A stretch of 64,000 nt of DNA from Pseudomonas monsensis (GTDB lineage: Bacteria; Pseudomonadota; Gammaproteobacteria; Pseudomonadales; Pseudomonadaceae). Numbering within the stretch: the stretch's first letter is position 1; every line of letters starts with the position of its first letter. Position numbers and translations under genes: made by a program. The stretch is from contig NZ_CP077087.1 of NCBI RefSeq assembly GCF_014268495.2, positions 1,119,501 to 1,183,500 on the forward strand, read 5' to 3'. The notes below the pieces were generated by a model. It had not been told where the DNA came from and searched no databases. It saw only the letters and a list, made by a program, of their open reading frames with translations. This document shows, piece after piece, positions 9,379 to 16,851 of the stretch.

Positions 9379-10419
9379 ATGAATGTCAGCGTTCTCTACG
9401 CTTTGGTTGCGGCCGCGCTGTTTGGCGCGAGTACGCCACTTGCCAAGCTGCTGGGGGCACAGATTTCGCCGATTCTGTTGGCCGGGCTGCTCTATCTGGG
9501 CAGTGGTCTGGGCTTGACCCTGCTGCGTGTTGCCCGCGATCGAGGCTGGCAGCGTTCCGGACTCGGCACCGGCGAATGGCCGTGGCTGGTCGGCGCCATC
9601 GGCTTCGGCGGTGTGCTGGCACCGGTGGCGTTGATGTTCGGTTTGACCAGGACATCCGGCGCCAGCGCGTCACTGATGCTCAACCTGGAATCGGTGCTCA
9701 CGGCGCTGCTGGCCTGGGTGGTGTTCAAGGAAAATGCCGATCGGCGAATCGTACTCGGCATGCTCGCCATCGTGGCCGGCGGTGTGGTGTTGTCATGGCC
9801 GCAGGGGGCCATATCGGCGCATGACTGGGTCGGGCCACTGGCCGTCGCCTTCGCCTGCTTTTGCTGGGCCATCGACAATAACCTCACGCGGAAAGTCTCT
9901 GCCTCGGACGCACTGTTCATCGCCGGCAGCAAAGGCCTCGTGGCCGGTGTGGTCAACTGCGGCCTGGCCTTATTCATCGGCAAACAATTGCCCGCCGCCG
10001 ACTCCCTGGTGCCGATCCTGCTGGTCGGGTTTCTCGGCTACGGCGTCAGCCTGGTGATGTTCGTCCTCGCCCTGCGCGGGCTGGGCAGTGCGCGCACCGG
10101 CGCGTACTTTTCCACCGCGCCGTTTCTGGGCGCAGCTATCTCGATTCTGCTACTGGGCGAGTCGATATCGCTGATGTTCCTGCTCGCTGCCGCGTTAATG
10201 GCTGTTGGGGTGTGGATTCATCTGATGGAAAACCATGCTCATGAGCATCAGCACGAACGGCTCGAGCACGATCATCGCCACATACATGACGAGCATCATC
10301 AGCATACGCATGGGTTTGAATGGGATGGAGCGGAGCCGCACAGCCATCCGCATGTGCATACGCCGATGCGGCATAGCCATGCGCACTTTCCGGATGTGCA
10401 TCATCGGCATGAGCATTGA
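9379..10419 (+). CDS. EamA/DMT-family transporter with histidine-rich cytoplasmic tail
   Basis: About 346 residues from the ATG at 9379 (MNVSVLYALVAAALFGAST); an ATG at 9334 is in frame but lacks family conservation. Ten hydrophobic helices form two EamA repeats (about 1-135 and 145-275), ending with LLGESISLMFLLAAALMAVGV. The remaining 65 residues hold about 23 histidines as alternating HxH. Such tails are characteristic of metal-handling transporters and chaperones, so a metal-linked export role is possible. Most EamA proteins move small metabolites, so the substrate is open. It is the last native gene before the island; a copy of the ssrA terminator lies 55 bp downstream. Confidence 0.88.
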   Translation: MNVSVLYALVAAALFGASTPLAKLLGAQISPILLAGLLYLGSGLGLTLLRVARDRGWQRSGLGTGEWPWLVGAIGFGGVLAPVALMFGLTRTSGASASLMLNLESVLTALLAWVVFKENADRRIVLGMLAIVAGGVVLSWPQGAISAHDWVGPLAVAFACFCWAIDNNLTRKVSASDALFIAGSKGLVAGVVNCGLALFIGKQLPAADSLVPILLVGFLGYGVSLVMFVLALRGLGSARTGAYFSTAPFLGAAISILLLGESISLMFLLAAALMAVGVWIHLMENHAHEHQHERLEHDHRHIHDEHHQHTHGFEWDGAEPHSHPHVHTPMRHSHAHFPDVHHRHEH

Positions 10420-10465
10420 GGTGTGTGGGCGGGGGGCTTTTGGCGGAAGGGGCTGGATGGGATGG

Positions 10466-10535
10466 CCAGATGCGACAAAGCCCGCACTGGGGCGGGCTTT
10501 GTCGTTGAGAGTTGGTGGGCCGGGGTCATTTGAAC
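10466..10535. repeat. Distal att-like direct repeat (ssrA 3'-end copy)
   Basis: Matches 16321-16390 nearly throughout, including the GACAAAGCCCGC/GCGGGCTTTGTC hairpin (10474-10503) and the T-arm sequence of ssrA, but with a missing base in the acceptor end and changes in the T-arm. It is therefore a dead copy of the gene end. Its hairpin may still terminate the upstream EamA transcript. Confidence 0.8.
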
Positions 10536-10676
10536 TCAACGTTAAATGCCCCGTATTCATTGGCTTTTGATAGGGTTTGTTTTTGCACGGGATACAATAT
10601 GGGATACACGGTGCAGCCTGATGACCAATTTGTCCTATCAAATGTTGCTCGGCATCATCATCCGATAATGCGATTC

Positions 10677-10916
10677 TCAGAATCCTTTTCGCTTGAGTTT
10701 CACAAGCTCTTCAGCAGGCTTCGCCTGGAAGGGAGGTGGGCCTCCAGAGACGCGATGACGCGGCTCGTGAAGCTTTTTACGCTCGCGTATCGCCTTCTTG
10801 ACCATAAGAAAATCCTCCTCTTTAAGATTTGATAGATGAGAGATGATTTCTGAAATTACAAAACCTGCAATGAAACCCGTAGGACCTATAACCCATAGAG
10901 CAGCGCCCGCCATCAT
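10677..10916 (-). CDS. Small hypothetical membrane protein
   Basis: 79 residues starting MMAGAALWVIGPTGFIAGF. A single hydrophobic helix (about 5-23) is followed by an acidic then strongly basic tail (VKKAIRERKKLHEPRHR) with a PPPF segment. I do not recognise it. The ribosome site is weak. It lies just inside the left island boundary and is not obviously linked to its neighbour. It may be a real small gene of the element or a chance frame. Confidence 0.4.
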   Translation of the reverse strand: MMAGAALWVIGPTGFIAGFVISEIISHLSNLKEEDFLMVKKAIRERKKLHEPRHRVSGGPPPFQAKPAEELVKLKRKGF

Positions 10917-11056
10917 CAGTCTCAGGAGGCCACCTCTGAGAGACGTACCTGTCCGGTACGTTTCGGCGAGCGGATGGTAGCTATTCCCAAGTTTTCCGTC
11001 TACCTACTATGCTGTTAGCTCTGAGTGTTTTGTTGAGTAGAGATTTTGATTAACTT

Positions 11057-11641
11057 TTACAAGCGTGCCTTGAAAAACACAGCCGCTAGCTGTCGTAGGT
11101 GATAGAAGTACTCGACAGCCTCTTTCATTGATGGCAGATCGTAGTTGGAGTCATGTGTCAGCTCATTTCTACGGTTAGTGAGTTGGAGAGTAAAATCAAG
11201 CAGCTCCTGTTCTACGCGACCTTTCCATGCAATACAGTTTTTCTTATTGAACGGGCCGTCAAACTCAATAAGAAACTCTTTGAATAGTTCGAATTGTTCT
11301 ATTATTGCCAGTTTGGAGATTACAGGTTCTACTCTAGATTCATTTTTATCTTTCGGAGGGAGCGGAATAGGAACTCCCCCATTCGCTGCTTTGTCAGGGT
11401 TTGGTCCCAATATGATTCCAGCGACGGTGCTGAACTCAACGCTTGATCTAAAGCAGTATGGGTGTGTTCGATCAATTTGCTTTTGGTTTGCTCCAGACGA
11501 TAAGTATGGCCCTTCTTGCCATGCTTTATTGTCATCTCCAACACAGTGGAAGTCGGTCATTTTCTCTGCCGCTCTCGCTGAGTCGTAGGTCAGAGCCGCT
11601 GCTAACATGGCTTTCCCTGAAATATCTAAATAATGATCCAT
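11057..11641 (-). CDS. HEPN-like protein, candidate ribonuclease of the island
   Basis: 194 residues from the ATG at 11641 (MDHYLDISG); the frame continues upstream to 11695, but the extra residues look unrelated. The C-terminal third is helical and contains RNELTH (R158 to H163), matching the Rx4-6H signature of HEPN domains, followed by a helix ending EYFYHLRQLAAVFF as in many HEPN folds. HEPN proteins are often metal-independent RNases in toxin-antitoxin, abortive-infection and CRISPR systems. A preceding helix (SKLAIIEQFELFKEFLIEF) could be the partner helix of the fold. No adjacent antitoxin is obvious. The HEPN call rests on one motif plus helix pattern. Confidence 0.6.
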   Translation of the reverse strand: MDHYLDISGKAMLAAALTYDSARAAEKMTDFHCVGDDNKAWQEGPYLSSGANQKQIDRTHPYCFRSSVEFSTVAGIILGPNPDKAANGGVPIPLPPKDKNESRVEPVISKLAIIEQFELFKEFLIEFDGPFNKKNCIAWKGRVEQELLDFTLQLTNRRNELTHDSNYDLPSMKEAVEYFYHLRQLAAVFFKARL

Positions 11642-11958
11642 GAGGTTAGACTCTCTATGTCTGATTGGGGAGTTTGAAATGCTTTTAATGAGCAAGCAAG
11701 CGTAAAAAGCATCCGGCTTAATGTAGGTCCCATCGGTTCGAGTACTGCACTATTTTCGTCGATAGTGTCAATCAAGTAGGGTGCCGTCAAAGTAAGAAAG
11801 CCAAGAAGTCATCATTTGGGTGAGCATTTGGCGAAAAAATTGCTGGGGACCCTGGGGTTATTTTAAGGGTACGGGGTCGGAAACCCGCAGGACTGTGTTA
11901 GTGGGAGGATTTCAAAGTTACTGAAATTTCAGCCATTGAAATCGAAAGAATTCTGCTG

Positions 11959-11995
11959 AAAAAAGCCATCGTTACCGCAGCGGTAACGATGGCTT
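11959..11995 (-). terminator. Strong minus-strand Rho-independent terminator without an evident gene
   Basis: A perfect 15-bp stem (11963-11977 with 11981-11995, loop of three bases) is followed on the minus strand by six T. Nothing coding on the minus strand is visible to its right. It may end a lost gene or a small RNA arising in the repeat-rich segment. Confidence 0.7.
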
Positions 11996-13027
11996 GTTGT
12001 GTTGATGATTATGGACACCTTGGACCGTCAACCAAGTCAACCTGTCAACCAATGTACAAAAATCAGCCACTGCCAAGATCACGCGGGTTTTGTGCCCCGT
12101 GTTACTCAGAAATGCTCAGGGTCCCCGGCGACCTCCTATCATCTTGTGCAATTGCACTGGTGAACTGCGTGTTCACCCGGTTCACCTGTTCACTAAGCTG
12201 GGCACCTGTCCGCTAACAAAGTCCGGCGTGTTTCCGGCTCCGTGTCTCAATGAAGACCTCAGGGGCCCACGGCAGAACGCGTGAGATGTACCTGACGCTC
12301 GCTGGAGGGATTGATGCTACCGGGGAGCGGGGCTCATATCTGTTCAAAATGCGGTGTAACTCGTGTAACTGGTGTAACAGGCGTAGCTAAGCTATTGTAT
12401 TTGTTGAGCTTTATCCAAGTTGCACCGATCTGAAACACAAATTTTCAAGCGTGTAACTGAGTCAAGTCGTGTAACAGTTTCAGATGAAGGCAGGGCGCTC
12501 CAACTTGTTGACCGCCCGTTAGAATGGTTAGCCGTCGGCATCCTCTGGCATCAGACCGTCAGTATGTGTCAGCAATTGAAGGCAGTCGCAAAAGACTGCT
12601 TACGGCCAGAAGCGGACCTCCACCCTCTTAGGGGAAACCTGGCAGCTCAAACCTGCTCAGGGACACCATATTTTCCAATGCTTCCAGAGTATCAAGGCTG
12701 CATGCAGTTAAGGTTGTGACAGCAAGCTTTCGCGCCGTTTTATTCATCTCCGCGCCTCAGCTGTGATCTTTGGCGTATGTTGCAACTCGTAGATACTGAG
12801 CACGCGGGAGATAACCCTCCCTTCCGAGCCCAGTCGGTTCAAACCGCACGCATCGATACAAGGCGTGACTGGCAGTCGTCACCCTACGAAGCGAGCGCGA
12901 ACCTCTTTCAGTGATTGCAAAAAGCCTCTATTGGGCTAAAGTTAATAGGTTTAGGATGATTCACCTATCAACCTGTGGCCATTATTACTCAACGGCTAAC
13001 CTTTCGTGCTAAATACATGAGCATCAC
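11996..13027. other. Repeat-rich intergenic segment, candidate P4-like replication origin remnant
   Basis: No convincing gene is present in this 1-kb stretch. It holds three clusters of short repeats: GTCAACC at 12027-12033, 12036-12042 and 12044-12050; GGTGAAC or its complement at 12159-12165, 12171-12177, 12180-12186 and 12188-12193 (last copy GTTCAC only); and GTGTAAC at 12354-12360, 12363-12369, 12372-12378, 12451-12457 and 12469-12475. GGTGAAC is the core of the type I iterons bound by the phage P4 alpha replication protein. The rest (12.5-13.0 kb) shows no pattern I can name. Confidence 0.5.
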
Positions 13028-14701
13028 ATGGACGAAATCAAAAGCGCTCTTCTCTACTCATACAAATCGGAAATCAAAACTCCAGACTCTCTCGCAGCGT
13101 GCCTAAACGCGCATGGTTTGTATAATATTGGTCAATTCGTGTTAAGACTTAGCCCAATAAATCATGCGCTAGTTGATAATGCTACGACAAAAAAAGCTGA
13201 GGATATCACTTGGGATGAGATTCAGGCTTATTCAACATATATTCATGAAACGGTTCATTGGTGGCAGCATATAGGGTCGACTTCTGGTTTGATTTCTAGC
13301 ATGTGCTTCCCCGCTCAGACGCACGTTAACGTCGGGCACCTTCGAGATATAGTCAAGTGTGGGGAGTTTGGTAAGTCACTCAAAGAGTGGAGCGATGATC
13401 AGATGTTGCAAGGTCGCACTGCTGAAGAAGAGGTTATCGCCAGGGCAAACATTGCAGTAAATAATACGTTAGATTTGGATTACTATCGTGCGATTATCAT
13501 GAATCCAAGAATCCTTTTAGAAATAGTAAAGGAAAATCATTTTGAGTCTGTAGGTCATACGTTTTATATAGCCTATTCATGCTGCTTGGATGTTTTGACC
13601 ACAACCTTCAATGAGGTTAAATGCTTGCCAGATACGGATCTCTGGAGGGAGCCTATAGAGCACTTAAAGCTGTCAAAATCCGGTAACTACCATTGGCGGT
13701 CAGATGTATACCTCCCTCCAATTACGGGGGTAGATGTACTAGAAGGACAGGCGAGATTTATACAGCTCCAGTTTTTGCATTTTTCTAATCCTAGCAAGTC
13801 TTTTGCGGATTATGGCGCACGAGGCTATCTTGACAGTGTATACGGTGCAGCCTTCAAATACTTTATCCAGAGTACTAATTCAAATTTTCCCGACTGTATT
13901 GACGATCCATTAGTAGCTTTATTCTTATTAGTCTGCGACTTAGCATTAAATCCTGGAGAAGGTTTTCCATTTGAAATTACAGACTATGAGAATTTTTCAT
14001 ATCAGGCTCAGCCGGCGGTGCGCTTCGCATATCTATGTCAAGCCATAAAAAATGAGCATCCAGAGCTTAAGGACTATATTAAGGAGTACTCTAAAGAGGA
14101 ATATACTAGCGCTAGCGCTTTGCTAGCGAACGCTTGTGGATACCATCATCCGTTAGACGTGGCGAGAGCTGTTTCCGAATGGGTGAAAAAGGAGCCGACG
14201 TTACAAGCGCTGATGAGGGAGCATAGTAAATTTTCGTTTTCGGAAATGAACTTGCCTGTTAGGGTGATATTTTCAGAATTTATCAAATTTAACACCTTTA
14301 AGCTTGAGCAGCCTGAATTTTTTTGCTGGACAGGTCGTCACAAAGTAGGGCGCTATGCCGAGCACTATATTCATGCTTGGCTAAAGAATCTCTCGCTCTA
14401 TAGTGACAAGCAAGATGACTTCGGCATTTACCCAAGGCGGCAGGAGGGGAAGTCAGAAGAAAATATCCATAATACATTTAACATATTCTACGGCAACCTC
14501 ATGCAGTACGACCTAATTAGGCAGTGGATAATACAGAGTGGTGAATTTAAATACGACTTCTCTTGGCTCTCGGAGAAGCATGAGCCTTCGGAGGTTAAAG
14601 AAAAGGTCAAGGAGGTCTTTACCAATTTGTTTGGTGTGAGTCCTGATGAGATTGAGGGGGCTGGGTGGGTGAAGTCTAGAGATAGTAACTATCAAAGTTA
14701 G
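13028..14701 (+). CDS. Hypothetical protein with HExxH zinc-peptidase-like motif
   Basis: 557 residues, AT-rich codon use. I do not recognise the family. Residues 70-80 read TYIHETVHWWQ: HETVH at 73-77 matches the HExxH zinc-binding and catalytic motif. A later segment GVDVLEGQARFIQLQFL (about 234-250) places a glutamate at 239 in a context like the third zinc ligand of gluzincin peptidases. No signal peptide or transmembrane helix is apparent, so it is probably cytoplasmic. It is flanked by long noncoding stretches and may act alone or with the SIR2-like gene downstream. A protease effector or regulator in phage defence is a guess from context. Confidence 0.75.
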   Translation: MDEIKSALLYSYKSEIKTPDSLAACLNAHGLYNIGQFVLRLSPINHALVDNATTKKAEDITWDEIQAYSTYIHETVHWWQHIGSTSGLISSMCFPAQTHVNVGHLRDIVKCGEFGKSLKEWSDDQMLQGRTAEEEVIARANIAVNNTLDLDYYRAIIMNPRILLEIVKENHFESVGHTFYIAYSCCLDVLTTTFNEVKCLPDTDLWREPIEHLKLSKSGNYHWRSDVYLPPITGVDVLEGQARFIQLQFLHFSNPSKSFADYGARGYLDSVYGAAFKYFIQSTNSNFPDCIDDPLVALFLLVCDLALNPGEGFPFEITDYENFSYQAQPAVRFAYLCQAIKNEHPELKDYIKEYSKEEYTSASALLANACGYHHPLDVARAVSEWVKKEPTLQALMREHSKFSFSEMNLPVRVIFSEFIKFNTFKLEQPEFFCWTGRHKVGRYAEHYIHAWLKNLSLYSDKQDDFGIYPRRQEGKSEENIHNTFNIFYGNLMQYDLIRQWIIQSGEFKYDFSWLSEKHEPSEVKEKVKEVFTNLFGVSPDEIEGAGWVKSRDSNYQS

Positions 14702-15317
14702 ATTGGGCAAGTATTCCGGAGCTATACTAGTTCAAGATAATGGAAGTCTCACCTGAAAATTTGTAATGCTGTAAGGGCTCATGTTTCTCTTGCTGTATTA
14801 CAGCTTCTAATTTAGCGTCACATTAAATCGAACTTGCTGAAAGCACTCCGGAAGAAGGGGACTCTTAATTTTGTGAGAAATTACCGATGCATTTTTCGTT
14901 TTGAGCACTCCTCTGGTCCGATTACTAACGAGCCGACAGTCCGCTGTGGGCCGTTATCTGCCCCCCCCCGTCACATGCAGAAAATGCGCCAAGAGCTGGG
15001 CACTTTGGTGTGTTTAGGTAATTCGGGGGGGGGGGGATGTTTAGGGCTTGCCCGCGGCACAAAACATAAACAAATGAATCTATTCACACTATGCAAGAGT
15101 TCACTTTTGAGTCACGATGTTTTTTCTGATTAATGTGAGCTATAGATGGAATGGAATCTATTTTCTGGTCTACTTGATATTCAAGGTCAGAGTGCTTACA
15201 GGTATCTCCGAGCATTCAGCAACAAGGAGCTTTGTGATTGCTGAGTGATAAATAGCCCCCAGGCCTTTGTTCATCGTAAGATTAACAAAGACTTGAAAAT
15301 AATGATTATTAAAAGTC
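14702..15317. other. Noncoding segment with homopolymeric C and G tracts
   Basis: No supported gene. Notable items are a GCTGTAA...TTACAGC inverted repeat (14768-14774 with 14798-14804), a run of nine C (14961-14969), a run of twelve G (15025-15036) and a lone GGGCTTGCCCGCG REP-core-like string just after it. The promoter of the SIR2-like gene should be within the last 200 bp. Confidence 0.55.
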
Positions 15318-16225
15318 ATGATAAATCTAAAGAAGATACTGACTCAATCGGACACTATTATATTTGTTGGGTCTGGGATATCGCTATGGTCTGGCCTACC
15401 AACTTGGTCGGGGATGATTGAAGAACTTGCGAGGTTTCTGGAGCGAGGAACAGGGAGCGCAGATTTAGTTGGAGTAGAGGCAAAAAAGGTGATTTTTTGC
15501 AAGCGGCAAGTTATGGTTTCGACAAGTTAACAAAGCAACAAATTGGTGAGTTTATACGTGAGGCTTGCCGATATGGTAGAGCGAGGCCTCATGAAATTCA
15601 CCGTAAAATTGTATCGCTAGGCCCGCGATTCTTTATCACTACGAATTATGATGATCTGATTGAGCAAAGTCTAAGAGAGTGGCAGCCGAATAGGTTCTAT
15701 CGTCCGCCCGTCACCAATAGACAACTAACTGAAGCTGCAGAGATTGTACATGCTAGGGCGATAGATTTTATATTTAAGCCGCATGGTGATGCTGCAGATA
15801 GTGAAAGTATAATTTTAACCAGAGAACAATATGGGCGGTTGTTGCCACAGGGTGAAAACCAATCTGCGTTAGAATCTGTAAAGTTGCTTCTTGCAAGCAG
15901 GCCTGTCTTGTATTTAGGTTTTGGTCTTCGTGATCCTGATTTTATATATGTGAGAGATTTGCTAGCAAACACTTACAAAGGAGGGGTTCGTGATCATTAT
16001 GCAATCATGGCGGATGTGCAAGAGCAAGAGGTTGACCATTGGAGAAGAAACTATGGGATTCACCTTGTAGGCTATAACACTTTGGAGCGAGCGGACAGGT
16101 CAAGAGACCACTCACCACTACTTTCCTGTTCTCGCGATTCGGGCCGGAATCATCGCCGACCAAGCAGCCCTGAAGGCGCTACAGGAATATGTGAAGAATG
16201 TGTGTCATTCGAAGGGGAATGTTGA
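15318..16225 (+). pseudogene. SIR2-like NAD-binding/hydrolase protein in two frames (-1 shift)
   Basis: The N-terminal 57 residues (15318-15488) carry IIFVGSGISLWSGLPTW, the SIR2 nucleotide-binding loop. The protein continues in the -1 frame with FLQAASYGF, ITTNYDDLIEQSL (the conserved TTNYD), IFKPHGD and LGFGLRDPDF, all hallmarks of the SIR2-like family. Many members degrade NAD+ in anti-phage systems. The frames join at A AAA AAG (15482-15488). If joined, the product is about 302 residues and ends soon after the SIR2 core. The last 35 residues (from about 16120) look unlike the family, so an original C-terminal domain is probably lost. It could be a decayed gene or one expressed by frameshifting. 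Confidence 0.75.
15482..15488 (+). promoter_or_regulatory. Candidate -1 frameshift heptamer A AAA AAG
   Basis: In the zero frame the codons are GCA AAA AAG GTG. Slipping back one base at the heptamer gives AAA AAA GGT GAT TTT TTG, which continues the SIR2-like protein. GGAG (15471-15474) lies 7 nt upstream, as a stimulatory Shine-Dalgarno would in dnaX-type sites. Only a weak hairpin (TTGC/GCAA) follows. Confidence 0.45.
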
Positions 16226-16320
16226 GTGGGGAGAACGCCTGAGAGGATGTTGCTGAAAAGCTGCTGAAGGTGGCGCTAATCGACATCAATCCACAACAAC
16301 CATCGGCAGCATTCCAAGGC

Positions 16321-16390
16321 CCAGATGCGACAAAGCCCGCACTAGGCGGGCTTTGTCGTTGAGAGTTGGTGGAGCCGGGGGGATTTGAAC
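16321..16390. repeat. ssrA-proximal att-like direct repeat
   Basis: Contains the intact 3' end and T-arm of ssrA and the downstream hairpin GACAAAGCCCGC/GCGGGCTTTGTC (16329-16357) that should terminate tmRNA. The partner copy is 10466-10535. Insertion of the element regenerated the functional gene end here. Confidence 0.8.
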
Positions 16391-16755
16391 CCCCGTCCGC
16401 CAGTACTCCGCTGTCGGTACTACATGCGTAGCCGTTTCTATTAAGTTAACCCTCAGCGACCCGAAGGGCAGGGTGCTTTGGGCGAGTTGTGTAAGTTTTA
16501 GCCGCTTCGTCCACAACGTACTGCACGGCGATTCTGTTCTATATGACAATCATTTCGGGTTTACAGACATCCCCTGATGATTGCTGGACCCGAAGGTACC
16601 AGGAGCATTGTCAGCTGCAATTAAGCAGCGAGAGCAACACCGTATTGGTCGTCATTGGCAACTATAAGTAGTTGCAACAGTGGATTTACGACTTCTGTTA
16701 CCAAGTCGGCATGCACCTAAAGTTTCGCAACCGGCGTCGAATCCTAAACGGCCCC
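16367..16755 (-). ncRNA. ssrA: tmRNA (ssrA)
   Basis: 389 nt. The 5' end GGGGCCGTTTAGGATTCGAC (from 16755) pairs with the 3' end GGCTCCACCA (16367), forming the alanine-tRNA-like acceptor; the CCA is encoded. The tag frame at 16621-16659 reads ANDDQYGVALAA followed by TAA. With SmpB (encoded at 26008) it rescues stalled ribosomes and marks the products for proteolysis. Its 3' end is the insertion site of the neighbouring island, and the gene remains complete. Confidence 0.96.
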
Positions 16756-16851
16756 GAACTCATTGCTCAGTACATCTGTTTGAGCAACAAGCCTGCGCAG
16801 TGTACGCCAAACGGCCCGCGAGGCCAACCCGAAGGTTGGCCGGGACGCTGA

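Larger units (their letters stand above)
10466..16390. mobile_element. Degenerate genomic island inserted in ssrA (no integrase found)
   Basis: An imperfect 70-bp direct repeat copying the tmRNA 3' end and its terminator bounds this stretch. Inside, base composition is markedly more AT-rich (clearest at 13.0-16.2 kb) and codon use differs from both flanks. The cargo is a small membrane protein, a HEPN-like protein, a repeat-rich origin-like segment, an HExxH protein and a SIR2-like gene. The 3' end of ssrA is a well-known integration site for tyrosine-recombinase islands and prophages. No integrase, transposase or conjugation gene remains, so the element is probably immobile or mobilised in trans. 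Confidence 0.8.

Noticed and set aside
10195..10641. A methionine-rich minus-strand frame opposite the EamA tail
   Set aside because: It is the complement of the CAT-rich histidine codons and spans the att repeat.
12027..12475. CRISPR array
   Set aside because: The repeats are only 7 bp, irregularly spaced and of both orientations, with no spacer-length units or cas genes.
11989..12719. Short plus-strand frames (75 and 99 codons) in the repeat-rich segment
   Set aside because: They run through the heptamer repeats, lack ribosome sites and give cysteine- and proline-rich products without domains.
14834..15133. A 99-codon frame across the C9 and G12 tracts
   Set aside because: It translates the homopolymers into proline and glycine runs and has no start signal.
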